Assembly: GCF_028688795.1 (NCBI RefSeq)
Contig: NZ_JAQTXM010000020.1
Coordinates: forward strand, 1-64,000
DNA from: Rhodoferax sp.
Lineage (GTDB): Bacteria > Pseudomonadota > Gammaproteobacteria > Burkholderiales > Burkholderiaceae_C
DNA length: 64,000 bases
Direction of reading: 5' to 3'
The notes beneath the pieces are model-generated. The model saw only the letters and a program-made list of their open reading frames with translations, made no database searches and was not told the DNA's origin. This document shows, piece by piece, positions 35,696-44,825 of this stretch. Positions within the stretch are counted from its first letter, which is position 1, and every line of letters begins with the position of its first letter. Position numbers and translations under genes: made by a program.

Positions 35696-36715
35696 TTACT
35701 TGCTTGCGCGAATTTTGACCAGTTCTTTCTGGGCATCGTTCCACAGCTCCATGCCCACATCGGCAGCAACCATGGCGTAAACCTTGGTCAACTTGTCACG
35801 CATGCGGGCAGCTTCAGCGGGCGACAGTTCATTGATCTGCATGCCTTTGGCCTTCAGGTCAGCCATGGCTTTGGAGGCTTCGGCGCGGGTGTCCTTGCGC
35901 TCAAAGTCACGGCTGGTCTTGGCGGCATCGCTCAGCACCTTTTGCTCGTCCTTGGAGAGTTGGTCCCAGTATTTCTTGCTGACCGTGACGATCCAGGGGC
36001 TGTACACGTGGTTGGTCACCGTCATGTACTTTTGCACTTCGTAAAACTTGCTCGACAAAATGGTGTTAAAGGGGTTTTCCTGGCCATCAACCGTCTTGGT
36101 TTCAAGCGCGCTGAAGAGTTCAGAGAACGCCATCGGAATAGCGTTGGCGCCGAGGGTTTGAAAACTGGTCAGGAACACGTTGTTTTGCATCACGCGCAGC
36201 TTGATGCCGTTCATGTCTTCCATTTTGGTGATGGCGCGTTTGCTGTTGGTCAGGTTACGAAAGCCATTTTCCCAATAGGCCAGGCCCACCAAGCCCTTGT
36301 CTTGCAACTTGTCCCGAATCCTGTCGCCAATCGGGCCGTCCAACAAGGCGTCGGCTTCTTTGGTGTTGCTGATCAAGAAAGGCGTGTCCCAAAGCGCCAT
36401 TTCTTTGGAGATTCCGACCAACGTGGCGGTGGATCCGACCATCATCTCCTGCGCGCCGCCAATCAGGGCCTGCTGCATCTGGTTGTCCGGGCCAAGTGCG
36501 GCGGCACCAATGGCGCGCACCTTCATCTTGCCGCCCGAGAGCCGAGCCACTTCGTCGGCAAACACCTTGGCTGCGCGGCCCTGGTTGCTTTGCTCGTTAA
36601 GGCCATAACCAAAGCGAATCAGGCGCGGTTTAATGTCTTGCGCCAGGGCTGAAAAAGAAGCGCTGAGCACAGCGGCGCTGGCTACAGCAATGAGGGTTCT
36701 GCGAAGAAAAGTCAT
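35696..36715 (-). CDS. dctP: TRAP transporter substrate-binding protein, DctP family
   Basis: The 339-residue periplasmic solute receptor of a TRAP transporter has a clear signal peptide (RRTLIAVASAAVLSASFSALAQ). It also has the DctP signatures MKVRAIGAAALGPDNQMQQALIGG, YWENGFRNLTNSKR and the late arginine region EDMNGIKLRVMQN. GGAGA lies before its ATG. It follows the DctM and DctQ genes and gluconokinase, all on the same strand, so gluconate or a related sugar acid is the likely ligand (inference from the kinase). Confidence 0.93.
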   Translation of the reverse strand: MTFLRRTLIAVASAAVLSASFSALAQDIKPRLIRFGYGLNEQSNQGRAAKVFADEVARLSGGKMKVRAIGAAALGPDNQMQQALIGGAQEMMVGSTATLVGISKEMALWDTPFLISNTKEADALLDGPIGDRIRDKLQDKGLVGLAYWENGFRNLTNSKRAITKMEDMNGIKLRVMQNNVFLTSFQTLGANAIPMAFSELFSALETKTVDGQENPFNTILSSKFYEVQKYMTVTNHVYSPWIVTVSKKYWDQLSKDEQKVLSDAAKTSRDFERKDTRAEASKAMADLKAKGMQINELSPAEAARMRDKLTKVYAMVAADVGMELWNDAQKELVKIRASK

Positions 36716-36766
36716 GAAATATCTCCAGGGTTAGAAAATGAACAAGGGGGAAACGGACAAGGAATA

Positions 36767-38059
36767 TCAGCGCATCCACGCCACCGGCGCGGTCACGATC
36801 TGCGGAAACAACACAAACAGGAACAAGATCAGCACATAAGTGATCAAGAACGGGCTAACACCCTTGATCACTTGATGTAGCGGCATGCGCCCCACGCTGG
36901 CCACCACGTTAAGCACAGTGCCCACCGGTGGCGTGATTAGCCCAATGGAACCATTCAAGATGAACATCAGGCCGAAGTACACCGGGTCAATGCCTGCCTT
37001 GACGGCAATCGGCAGCATCACCGGGGCGAAGATGAGGATGGTGGGGGTCAGGTCCAGTGAGGTGCCGACCATGATCAGCACAATCATCATCACCGTCATC
37101 AACAATTTGGGGCTTTCCACCAAGGGACCCAGCCATGCCGTCAACACATTGGGCAGGTCGGCCAGCGTCACCATGTAGCTGGCCACTTGCGCGCCAGCGC
37201 ATAGAAACATCACGATGGCGGTCGTCCGGGCAGCCCGCACCAACACGTCATAGATCTGCACAATTTTCATCTCGCGGTGCACAAACAGCGAGATCACCAG
37301 GGCGTAAAACGCTGCCACTACTGCCGCCTCTGTTGGTGTGAACACGCCGGACTTCATGCCGCCAATGATGATGATGGGCATCAGCAAGGCCCAGAACGCC
37401 TTGAGCGTGGCGGCAAACCGATCTTTCATGGGAAGGGGCTCGCCCTTAGGCAGATTCAGGTCGCGCAACACCAGCTTCCAGGCAATGATCAGCCCCACAC
37501 CCATGATGAGCCCGGGCACGATGCCCGACAGAAACAGCAATGAGATAGAGGTGTTGGTGGTGACACCGTAAATGATGAACGGCATGCTCGGTGGAATGAT
37601 GGGCGCAATGATGCCTCCTGCGCCAATCAAGCCCGCCGAGGTGTGCATGGGGTAGCCCTGCTTGCGCATCATGGGCAGCAAAATGGTCGCCAGCGCAGCG
37701 GTGTCGGCCAGCGCCGAGCCGCTCATGCTGGCCATCAGCACCGCTGCGCCAATCGCCACAAAACCCAGGCCGCCACGAATGTGCCCGACCCAGGCCTGCG
37801 CCATGGTGATGATGCGCTGGCTGATACCGCCGGCGTTCATCAACTCACCAGCCAAAATAAAAAACGGCACCGCCAACAGCGCAAAACTGTCCACGCCCGC
37901 CACCAGGTTTTGCGCCAGCAACTGCGTGTCCCAAAAGTCCAACACCCAGGCCATGCCGGCCCCCGTCAACACCAGCGCCAGCCCCATGTTGAGGCCCAGA
38001 CCAATCAGCGACAGCATGCCGCCAATGAACACCAAAAACGCCAGACCTTCACTTGACAT
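36767..38059 (-). CDS. dctM: TRAP transporter large permease, DctM family
   Basis: The 430-residue membrane protein has about twelve hydrophobic helices and the DctM blocks AVPFFILAGELMNAGGIS and GGLGFVAIGAAVLMASMSGSALADTAALATI. GLIGAGGIIAPIIPPSMPFIIYG and the C-terminal GLITPPVGTVLNVVA also fit. It forms the Na+-coupled transport channel with the small DctQ subunit encoded 5 bases upstream. The DctP gene follows after about 50 bases. The order gluconokinase-Q-M-P suggests a sugar-acid importer. Confidence 0.95.
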   Translation of the reverse strand: MSSEGLAFLVFIGGMLSLIGLGLNMGLALVLTGAGMAWVLDFWDTQLLAQNLVAGVDSFALLAVPFFILAGELMNAGGISQRIITMAQAWVGHIRGGLGFVAIGAAVLMASMSGSALADTAALATILLPMMRKQGYPMHTSAGLIGAGGIIAPIIPPSMPFIIYGVTTNTSISLLFLSGIVPGLIMGVGLIIAWKLVLRDLNLPKGEPLPMKDRFAATLKAFWALLMPIIIIGGMKSGVFTPTEAAVVAAFYALVISLFVHREMKIVQIYDVLVRAARTTAIVMFLCAGAQVASYMVTLADLPNVLTAWLGPLVESPKLLMTVMMIVLIMVGTSLDLTPTILIFAPVMLPIAVKAGIDPVYFGLMFILNGSIGLITPPVGTVLNVVASVGRMPLHQVIKGVSPFLITYVLILFLFVLFPQIVTAPVAWMR

Positions 38060-38064
38060 CGTCT

Positions 38065-38577
38065 TTACTCCGGTTGCGCGCTGTGACCCAGATGCAGCGG
38101 CTTGTGTTGAATAAGTTCAATCAGCGCCATGAGGCCAATGCCGCAGGCGCACAAAAATGCGGGCAAAGGCAACAGCGCAATGGGGTAACCCAACACCACC
38201 GAGTGGCTGTTCAGTCCCACCAAAATTTGTTGCCAGGCACCCCAGCCCAGTAGCCCGCAGGCCGTGAGCACCAGCAAACGGATCAGCACCGTGGCAGCGG
38301 TCATCAGGTGTGGGCGCTTCTGAAGCAAGGCCACAAAACTGGTGAACGCCATGTGTTCGCCGGCCGGGTAAGCGGCGGTGGCGCCAATGAACACCATCCA
38401 GACAAACAGCAGCCGTGAGAGCTCTTCGCTGGCCGCGATGCCACTGCCAAAACCGTAGCGCAAAACGACGTTGACGAAGACCGACAAGGCCATGGCACCC
38501 AGGCAAATCGCCATCAGGCTGCTGGCCAGGCGCTTGAGCTTGCTTTCTGGCACTTTTGGGGGCAATTCAGTGTTCAT
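38065..38577 (-). CDS. dctQ: TRAP transporter small permease, DctQ family
   Basis: The 170-residue membrane protein has four hydrophobic segments and the DctQ-type sequence FVNVVLRYGFGSGIAASEELSRLLFVWMVFIGATAAY. The ELSR/FVWMVF block is the family hallmark. Its start overlaps the gluconokinase stop codon by four bases (ATGA), so the two are translationally coupled. DctM starts 5 bases after its stop. Confidence 0.93.
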   Translation of the reverse strand: MNTELPPKVPESKLKRLASSLMAICLGAMALSVFVNVVLRYGFGSGIAASEELSRLLFVWMVFIGATAAYPAGEHMAFTSFVALLQKRPHLMTAATVLIRLLVLTACGLLGWGAWQQILVGLNSHSVVLGYPIALLPLPAFLCACGIGLMALIELIQHKPLHLGHSAQPE

Positions 38578-39080
38578 TCCGGGTCCTTGGTTTGCAGCCA
38601 GGCTGACACCTGTGCTTGCAGTTCTAAAGGCGAAGCCATCGCATCCAGACGCAACACACCCGCCTCGCCAACGGGTGTTTCCAGGGTGGCGAACTGGCTG
38701 TCTACCAGTGTGGTCGCGAAAAAGTGTGCGTTGGCACGGGCTTGTACCCGGGCTTGCGCGTCATCCCGGCCGATGTCAAGAAAGGCAAAACGCAGGGCTG
38801 GCGCCGCCTGACGCAAACGGTCCCGGTAAACTTTTTTGAGGGCTGAACAGGTGATGACGACACCTTCAGGATGGGTTTGCAACTGGGCACACAGGGCATC
38901 AAGCCAGCCTGCGCGGTCAACGTCAGTCAATGCAATGCCCTGGCTCATTTTTTGCCGACTGGCCGGGCTGTGGAAGTCATCGCCCTCAACCAATGGTAAG
39001 TGCTGAGCCTTGGCGACCGCCACGCCCAGACTCGATTTACCGCAACCAGCAACACCCATGATCACCACAGAATTTTTCAT
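38574..39080 (-). CDS. gntK: Gluconokinase
   Basis: It phosphorylates D-gluconate to 6-phosphogluconate with ATP, entry to the pentose phosphate or Entner-Doudoroff route. The 168-residue P-loop kinase has MGVAGCGKSSLG at residues 8-19, EGDDFHSPASRQKMSQGIALTDVDRAGWL and CSALKKVYRDRLR, all typical of GntK/IdnK. It is the first gene of the gntK-dctQ-dctM-dctP operon. A perfect palindrome (39091-39104) lies 10 bases before its start, so the divergent LacI-type regulator probably represses it. Confidence 0.95.
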   Translation of the reverse strand: MKNSVVIMGVAGCGKSSLGVAVAKAQHLPLVEGDDFHSPASRQKMSQGIALTDVDRAGWLDALCAQLQTHPEGVVITCSALKKVYRDRLRQAAPALRFAFLDIGRDDAQARVQARANAHFFATTLVDSQFATLETPVGEAGVLRLDAMASPLELQAQVSAWLQTKDPE

Positions 39081-39090
39081 TTCATGCTCG

Positions 39091-39104
39091 GGATAGCGCT
39101 ATCC
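39091..39104. promoter_or_regulatory. LacI/GntR-type operator 1 (gluconokinase side)
   Basis: The perfect 14-bp palindrome GGATAGCGCTATCC lies 10 bases before the gluconokinase start codon. An identical palindrome lies 100 bases away on the regulator side. The central CG dyad is characteristic of LacI-family operators. It probably covers the region where RNA polymerase or the ribosome binds. Confidence 0.85.
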
Positions 39105-39204
39105 AATTAAGTCAAATAAAAGACCTTCAAAAGGTCATCACGAATTTCGGCCAACCGCCTGAAGTACCTGAAAATTAAACTTGGCTTTTCAAGCATGCAG
39201 CTCT

Positions 39205-39218
39205 GGATAGCGCTATCC
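39205..39218. promoter_or_regulatory. LacI/GntR-type operator 2 (regulator side)
   Basis: A second exact copy of GGATAGCGCTATCC lies 38 bases before the regulator start codon, suggesting autoregulation. The centres of the two sites are 114 bp apart, close to eleven helical turns, which would allow one tetramer (or two dimers) to loop the DNA. A short inverted repeat GACCTT-CAA-AAGGTC lies between them at 39122-39136. Confidence 0.85.
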
Positions 39219-39256
39219 TACATCACGGCAACACACACCATCTCAGTATTTACCCT

Positions 39257-40288
39257 ATGTCCAACACACCTCGACAGTCACGTCCAAGGGCCACTGGCCG
39301 CATCACCCTCGCAGATGTCGCGCGGGTGGCGGGGGTCAGCCCCATCACCGTGTCGCGGGCCCTGCGAGGTGAACGCGCCGTGGACGCGCTGCTGGTGGCG
39401 CGTGTGCAGGCGGCCGCCCAGGAGCTGGGCTACGTGCCTGATCCGGCGGCACGTGCCCTGGCCTCGCGGCACAGCGCGCAGGTGGTGGTGCTGGTGCCCA
39501 TGCTGTCCAACGCACTGTTTGTCGACTTGCTTGAGGCAGTTCAGCGCACGCTGCGACCATCGGGTTACCAGATGCTGATGGGCGTGACCCATTACGACCC
39601 GAGCGAGGAAGAAAACCTGCTGCGAGAGTTGCTACAGCATCGGCCGGCCGGGCTGCTTCTCACCGGTGTGGAACAAAACGATGCCAGCCGCAAGCTGATG
39701 GCCCAAAGCGGCGTGCCGTGTGTTCACCTGATGGAGGCCGAAAAAACCGAGGGCATTTTCAGCGTGGGGTTTTCGCAAACCGACGCTGGCGCCGACATGA
39801 CCCGGCACTTGCTGCAACGCGGCCGCAAACGCATTGTGTTTGCCGCAGCACAACTCGACCCGCGAACCCTGCAACGCCTGGCGGGTTGGCGCCGTGAACT
39901 CACCCGGGCAGGCCTCTTTGATGCGTCGCTGGAATGGCTTGACCCAGCGCCGTCATCCATGGCGCTTGGCGGCGACATGTTCAAGGCCATCATGGCGGCT
40001 CGGCCCACAACAGATGCCATTTTTTTCTGCAACGATGACTTGGCACAAGGGGCGCTGCTGGCGGCGCTGCGAATGGGGCTGCAGGTACCGCAACGGGTTG
40101 CAGTGGCCGGCTTCAACGACCTCACCGGCAGCGATCAGATGTTGCCGGCCCTGACCACCGTGCGCACCCCTCGCGCCGAGATGGGCAGCGCTGCAACCGC
40201 CATGTTGCTGTCGCTGATCAATGGCGAAGCCATTGCCTCGCCGTGCCTTGATCTAGGGTACCAATTGATGGTGCGAGAGAGCACCTGA
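39257..40288 (+). CDS. LacI-family transcriptional regulator (GntR-like)
   Basis: The 343-residue repressor has an N-terminal LacI helix-turn-helix (TLADVARVAGVSPITVSRALRG) and a hinge with YVPDPAARALASRHS. The periplasmic-binding-protein-like effector domain includes FSQTDAGADMTRHLLQRGRKRIVF and DAIFFCNDDLAQGALLAAL. The divergent operon contains gluconokinase and a TRAP transporter, so the effector is probably gluconate or its phosphate. Two identical palindromes in the shared intergenic region are its likely binding sites. Confidence 0.94.
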   Translation: MSNTPRQSRPRATGRITLADVARVAGVSPITVSRALRGERAVDALLVARVQAAAQELGYVPDPAARALASRHSAQVVVLVPMLSNALFVDLLEAVQRTLRPSGYQMLMGVTHYDPSEEENLLRELLQHRPAGLLLTGVEQNDASRKLMAQSGVPCVHLMEAEKTEGIFSVGFSQTDAGADMTRHLLQRGRKRIVFAAAQLDPRTLQRLAGWRRELTRAGLFDASLEWLDPAPSSMALGGDMFKAIMAARPTTDAIFFCNDDLAQGALLAALRMGLQVPQRVAVAGFNDLTGSDQMLPALTTVRTPRAEMGSAATAMLLSLINGEAIASPCLDLGYQLMVREST

Positions 40289-40309
40289 GCAACTGCTACC
40301 CGTCGGGTA

Positions 40310-40864
40310 TCAGTCCTTGAACTTGGCGGCAACCGCAGCCACCCGCTGGCCAAACAGGCGCGCGGTTTCCAGGTCGCCGGGCAACATTTCTGCAGGGGAT
40401 GAGTCAGACGGCGACTGAGCCATGGCCCCGCTGAACGAGCCCACGTAGTTGATGTCGTTGCGCTGGGCTGCCTTGCTGTTGGCCGGCATCAATGCCGTGC
40501 CCACCCAAATGCCACCCTGCTGCATGGCCAGGGTGAACAGGTAATGCAGGGTTGAGAGCTTGTCGCCGTTCATGGTGGCGCTGTTGGTGAAGCCGGCAAA
40601 CACCTTGTCTTTCCAGGCCTGGCTGAACCAGGGCTTGCTGGTGGCATCGGCAAATTTCTTGAACTGCCAGCTCACCGAACCCATGTAGGTGGGGCTGCCC
40701 ATGATGATGGCGTCGGCCGCATTGAGCGTGGCCCAACCGTCATCCGACACATTGCCGTCACCATCGATGGTGACCAAATCGGCATCAGCACCGTCAGCCA
40801 CCGATTGCGCCATGCGCAGGGTGTGGCCATAACCTGAATGAAAAACAACTGCTACTTTTGCCAT
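40310..40864 (-). CDS. Flavodoxin family protein (WrbA-like NAD(P)H:quinone oxidoreductase)
   Basis: The 184-residue FMN-binding flavodoxin-fold protein has the phosphate-binding loop FHSGYGHTLRMAQ near the N-terminus, then GSPTYMGSVSWQFKKFAD and FTNSATMNGDKLSTL. Relatives are annotated as WrbA-like or general flavodoxins that reduce quinones or protect from oxidative stress; sequence alone does not settle this. AAGGAG lies seven bases before the ATG. It follows the pirin gene on the same strand by about 40 bases, so both are probably one transcript. Confidence 0.88.
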   Translation of the reverse strand: MAKVAVVFHSGYGHTLRMAQSVADGADADLVTIDGDGNVSDDGWATLNAADAIIMGSPTYMGSVSWQFKKFADATSKPWFSQAWKDKVFAGFTNSATMNGDKLSTLHYLFTLAMQQGGIWVGTALMPANSKAAQRNDINYVGSFSGAMAQSPSDSSPAEMLPGDLETARLFGQRVAAVAAKFKD

Positions 40865-40905
40865 TTTGAGAACTCCTTGTGAATAAATAAAAATTCAGAT
40901 GTACG

Positions 40906-41607
40906 TCAAGCGCACAAATCAAACACCAGCACTTCAGCACCTTCGCCCTCGGTCAGCACGACCTGGCTCTCGTCTGCCAGCATGGCCGCATCACCCGTTT
41001 GCAGCGCCACACCGTTGACCTTCAATGCGCCGCGCACCAAATGCACATAGGCTTTGCGGCCCGCCGCCAAAGCAAGATTAGCCGCTTGCCCTGCTTCAAA
41101 CAACCCGGCATACAGGCGCGCATCGGCGTGGATTTTCACCGAGCCTTGCGCACTGTCGGGTGAAGCCACTAGGCACAAACGCCCCTCTTTGGCAGACTCG
41201 GGAAATGTGGTTTGTTCGTAGCTCGGCTGCACACCCATCACATTGGGCTCAATCCAGATTTGCAACAGGTGCGTGGTGTCATTGGGCGCGTGGTTGAACT
41301 CGCTGTGCTGCACCCCGGTACCCGCGCTCATGCGTTGCACATCGCCTGGTGGAATCGCCTTGATGTTGCCCATGCTGTCCTTGTGCGCCAGAGAGCCCTG
41401 CAGCACATAGGTGACGATCTCCATGTCGCGGTGACCGTGTGTGCCAAAGCCTTTAGCTGGCGCAATCCAGTCTTCATTGATCACACGCAAATTACCCCAG
41501 CCCATGTGGTCCGGGTCGTAATAACCAGCGAACGAAAAACTGTGAAACGACTTGAGCCAGCCGTGGTCAGCAAAGCCGCGTTCCTGTGAGTGTCTGAGGG
41601 TCAACAT
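40906..41607 (-). CDS. Pirin family protein (YhhW-like)
   Basis: The 233-residue bicupin protein has the metal-binding histidines in FGTHGHRDMEIVTYVLQG and AGTGVQHSEFNH, as in E. coli YhhW, which has quercetin 2,3-dioxygenase activity in vitro. The C-terminal cupin is degenerate, as usual. AAAGGAG precedes the start. It is transcribed divergently from a LysR-type gene, about 110 bases apart, which is therefore the probable regulator of pirin and flavodoxin. Confidence 0.92.
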   Translation of the reverse strand: MLTLRHSQERGFADHGWLKSFHSFSFAGYYDPDHMGWGNLRVINEDWIAPAKGFGTHGHRDMEIVTYVLQGSLAHKDSMGNIKAIPPGDVQRMSAGTGVQHSEFNHAPNDTTHLLQIWIEPNVMGVQPSYEQTTFPESAKEGRLCLVASPDSAQGSVKIHADARLYAGLFEAGQAANLALAAGRKAYVHLVRGALKVNGVALQTGDAAMLADESQVVLTEGEGAEVLVFDLCA

Positions 41608-41721
41608 GCAAGCTCCTTTACGAACGTTTTTGTAGCCTGAACTTTAGCCCTCTCACGCACCCGAACGACACAGCCTATTTGATGGCATCATTCAATCTGT
41701 TTGAACAAAAATGCACGAATC

Positions 41722-42660
41722 ATGCAAACCGCACGTCATGTCTTGACCCCAGACGCCCTCGCCATGCTGCAAACCATCAACCGCACCGGAAGTTTTGCGG
41801 CTGCCGCGCGCAGTCTGGGGCTAGTGGCCAGCGCCTTGACTTACCGGGTGCGGCAAATGGAAGACGCACTTGACGTACTGCTGTTTGACCGCAGCTCGCG
41901 CCAAGCCAAACCCACTGAGGCCGGCCTGGAGTTGCTGCGCGAGGCCGAGCGCCTGCTGGAAGACCTGGACGCCGTGGCAAACCGCGTGAAACGTGTGGCC
42001 ACCGGGTGGGAGCCGCAGTTCACCATTGCCGTGGACAGCATCATCGCCAAAGCCACAGTGATGGAGCTGTGCGACAGTTTTCTGGCGCAAGACCCGCCCA
42101 CGCGCATTCGCCTGCGTGACGAAACCTTGTCCGGCACGCTGGAAGCCCTGGCCAGCGGCCAGGCTGACCTGGCCCTGGGCGTGGCGGACATGATTCCCAC
42201 CAACACCCTGCAGGCCAAACCACTGGGCGACGTGCGGTTTGTTTACGCCGTGGCTCCGCATCACCCACTGGCCAACGCACCCGAGCCGCTCACCGATGAA
42301 CTGATGCGCGCACACCGCGCTGTGGCCGTCGCGGACACCATCAGCCGTGGGCGTGGGGTCTCGATTGGCCTGCTGGGCGGGCAAGACGTGTTCACCGTGG
42401 CCACCATGCACGACAAGCTTGATGCCCAGTTACGCGGTCTGGGCTGTGGCTCGGTGCCGGTTTGTATGGCTGGGCCCTTCATTGCCAGCGGCCGCCTGGT
42501 CGTAAAAACCACGCAACACCCCGCGCGCTCAGTGGCCGTGAACTACGCCTGGCGCACCGCCAACAGCACCACGCAGGGCCGGGCCTTGCAATGGTGGTTG
42601 GCCCAACTGGAGAGCCCCACCACACGCAGCGCTTTGCTTGAGCGCCACCGAGGCGTGTAA
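41722..42660 (+). CDS. LysR-family transcriptional regulator
   Basis: The approximately 312-residue protein has the N-terminal LysR winged helix (LQTINRTGSFAAAARSLGLVASALTYRVRQMEDAL and LLFDRSSRQAKPTEAG). A LysR substrate-binding domain with LASGQADLALGV follows. ATG at 41722 is taken; a TTG at 41701 would add seven residues. Its divergent position to pirin and flavodoxin fits the common LysR arrangement, and the neighbouring region is the expected site of its T-N11-A boxes. The effector is unknown. Confidence 0.92.
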   Translation: MQTARHVLTPDALAMLQTINRTGSFAAAARSLGLVASALTYRVRQMEDALDVLLFDRSSRQAKPTEAGLELLREAERLLEDLDAVANRVKRVATGWEPQFTIAVDSIIAKATVMELCDSFLAQDPPTRIRLRDETLSGTLEALASGQADLALGVADMIPTNTLQAKPLGDVRFVYAVAPHHPLANAPEPLTDELMRAHRAVAVADTISRGRGVSIGLLGGQDVFTVATMHDKLDAQLRGLGCGSVPVCMAGPFIASGRLVVKTTQHPARSVAVNYAWRTANSTTQGRALQWWLAQLESPTTRSALLERHRGV

Positions 42661-42709
42661 AGTCGCCTACATACACACAGATTTACACCTTGATTTACTG
42701 GAGAAAAAA

Positions 42710-43765
42710 ATGAGCACAACCCCACGCGCACCCCAACACTTTGCCGTTATCGGCGCTGGCATGGCCGGCATCACTTGCGCCCGCACCCTGGTCCAGGCCG
42801 GTCACCGCGTCACCATCTTTGAGAAAAGCCGGGGCCTGGGTGGGCGCATGTCCACCCGCGACAGCGCCTTTGGCACGTTTGACCACGGCGTCCAATACTT
42901 CACCGCACGCGACCCGCGTTTTCTGCAAGCCCTGGAAACCACACCCAATCTCTGCAAGCGTTGGAGCGCCAACACCGTGCAAGTGCTCGACGAGCTCGGC
43001 CACGTGGCAGCCCCCGGCCTAGCCAACCACGACGCCCATTGGGTTGGCGTACCCGGCATGAAAGCACTGGTAGCGGGCTGGGCCGAGCCCCTCAAGGCAG
43101 CCGGCAGCATTGAGATGCAAACCCGCGTGATGCAGATTGAGGCCGATGCGCTCCAATCAAAACAATGGCAACTGCGCACCGAAGGCCTGGACGGCGCCCA
43201 ACATGTGTTCTCGGGGTTTGATGGTGTGCTGCTGGCCATTCCCCACGCCCAGGCGCAAAGCCTGCTGCAAACCTCCAAACAAGCCGCCCCTTGGGTTAAA
43301 CAACTTGAGAAGGTCAAGGTAGCGCCATGCTGGACGCTGATGCTGGCTTTTCCGCAGGCCATGCAACCCGGCCTGTCGGCGCTGGGCCCACAGTGGAACG
43401 CCGCTCGCAGCACACACCACCGCATTGCCTGGCTGGCGCGCGAGTCCAGCAAACCTGGTCGCGACCCGATTGAACGCTGGACCGTGCAGGCCAGCGCCGC
43501 CTGGTCACAAGAGCACATTCAAGACGACCCGGCACGCGCCGAGGCCAAGCTGATCAAGGCGTTCTCTGAAGTCACCGGCATTCGCGCCGAACCCGCGCAT
43601 GTGGACAGCCAGCGCTGGCTGTATGCCAAAACCGTGCAGCCGTTGGGCACCAGCCATTTGTGGGATGCCAAGAAGCGCCTGGGCGTGTGTGGCGACTGGT
43701 GCATCGGCCACCGCGTGGAAGACGCCTTTGTGTCGGGGCTGGAGCTGGCACTGACCGCGCTGTAA
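42710..43765 (+). CDS. NAD(P)/FAD-dependent oxidoreductase, renalase-like
   Basis: The 351-residue flavoprotein has the FAD dinucleotide motif VIGAGMAGITCARTL, the FEKSRGLGGRMSTR motif of the amine oxidase/renalase group and FDHGVQYFTARD. A C-terminal second dinucleotide region contains GDWCIGHRVEDAFVSG. Bacterial renalase-like proteins oxidise misreduced beta-NAD(P)H isomers in some cases; others are uncharacterised. The start at 42710 has GGAG eight bases upstream, whereas the earlier ATG at 42638 lies inside the LysR gene. It is 49 bases after that gene. Confidence 0.88.
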   Translation: MSTTPRAPQHFAVIGAGMAGITCARTLVQAGHRVTIFEKSRGLGGRMSTRDSAFGTFDHGVQYFTARDPRFLQALETTPNLCKRWSANTVQVLDELGHVAAPGLANHDAHWVGVPGMKALVAGWAEPLKAAGSIEMQTRVMQIEADALQSKQWQLRTEGLDGAQHVFSGFDGVLLAIPHAQAQSLLQTSKQAAPWVKQLEKVKVAPCWTLMLAFPQAMQPGLSALGPQWNAARSTHHRIAWLARESSKPGRDPIERWTVQASAAWSQEHIQDDPARAEAKLIKAFSEVTGIRAEPAHVDSQRWLYAKTVQPLGTSHLWDAKKRLGVCGDWCIGHRVEDAFVSGLELALTAL

Positions 43766-43786
43766 TGCCGTCATGAACGCCGGATC

Positions 43787-44821
43787 ATGTCCGGCGTGAC
43801 CTCTCAGGATTCGGGCCAAATTTGTCACCATGCCCAAACGGCCAACACACCCGTGACCGCACCACACGCATCGCGTTACATCGGCCGCTTTGCACCGTCA
43901 CCCACCGGGCCGCTGCACGCCGGCTCGCTGGTGGCGGCACTGGCCAGCTGGCTGGACGCCAAAGCCCATGGCGGCCAGTGGCTGGTGCGCATTGAAGACG
44001 TGGACACCACGCGCTGCCTGCCTGGCCTGGACCAGGTCATCCTGCAACAACTTGCAGCCTGCGGCCTGCACAGCGACCAGCCACCCATCTACCAATCACA
44101 ACGCTCAACCCTCTACCAACAGGCATTGGACCGGCTGGTTGCCAGCGGCCACGCCTACCCGTGCGCCTGCTCGCGCCGCGACATCGAACTGGCGCTGCAA
44201 CACAGCGGCCAAGGCAAACCGCGCCACGGCGAACTGATTTACCCCGGAACCTGCCGGGATGGCTTGCACGGACGCACTGCACGTGCCTGGCGCTTTCGCA
44301 CTGATTTATTTATAACAAATCACCCTGTACCCCTTATAAATAATGCGCAGGCAGCTACAAATTCAATAGCTATTAAATTACCAAGCTTGCGCTGGACAGA
44401 TCGCCGCCTGGGGCCACAACAACAAGACGTAGAGGCCGAGGTGGGCGACTTCATCCTGAAACGCGCCGACGGTTGTTTCGCCTACCAATTAGCGGTGGTG
44501 GCAGACGATGGCGCCCAAGGCATCACCGACGTGGTGCGCGGTGAAGATCTGGCCGACAACACCGCCCGCCAAATTTTGCTGCAACACGCCCTGCAGCTGC
44601 CCACGCCGCGCTACCTGCACACGCCGCTGGTGTTTGGCGACAACGGCGAGAAACTCAGCAAACAAAATGGGGCTCAGGCGGTCAATACCAACACACCGCT
44701 GGCCACCCTGAATGCCGCCGCCAAAGCACTGGGGCTGGACGCGTGCACCAGCACGGTGCCGCAAGCGCTGTTGACCTGGATCACTCAATGGAAAACCCTG
44801 TACCAGGGCAATCCGCTTTAG
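43787..44821 (+). CDS. gluQ: Glutamyl-Q tRNA(Asp) synthetase with an insertion from a dispersed repeat
   Basis: This truncated glutamyl-tRNA synthetase paralogue attaches glutamate to queuosine in tRNA-Asp. It keeps [16 protein letters not shown], the IEDVDTTR loop, the zinc-type YPCACSRRD segment and a KLSKQ motif, and lacks the anticodon-binding domain. Residues about 171-199, between RFRTD and RWTDRRLG, are an AT-rich insertion ([20 protein letters not shown]...) not expected in the family, produced by a reverse-strand copy of the repeat at 44304-44363. The start is uncertain: GTG at 43853 would fit the usual N-terminus better. The tRNA-Asp gene lies at 5.3 kb of this window. Confidence 0.93.
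   Translation: MSGVTSQDSGQICHHAQTANTPVTAPHASRYIGRFAPSPTGPLHAGSLVAALASWLDAKAHGGQWLVRIEDVDTTRCLPGLDQVILQQLAACGLHSDQPPIYQSQRSTLYQQALDRLVASGHAYPCACSRRDIELALQHSGQGKPRHGELIYPGTCRDGLHGRTARAWRFRTDLFITNHPVPLINNAQAATNSIAIKLPSLRWTDRRLGPQQQDVEAEVGDFILKRADGCFAYQLAVVADDGAQGITDVVRGEDLADNTARQILLQHALQLPTPRYLHTPLVFGDNGEKLSKQNGAQAVNTNTPLATLNAAAKALGLDACTSTVPQALLTWITQWKTLYQGNPL
44304..44363 (-). repeat. Dispersed repeat inserted in gluQ
   Basis: Read on the minus strand: TTTGTAGCTGCCTGCGC, ATTATTTATAAGGGG, TACAGGGTGATTTGTTATAA. The left block and spacing agree with other copies, the core is partly changed. The stretch is far more AT-rich than the surrounding gene and encodes an extra segment of about 25 residues in frame. 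Confidence 0.65.
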
Positions 44822-44825
44822 TCTT

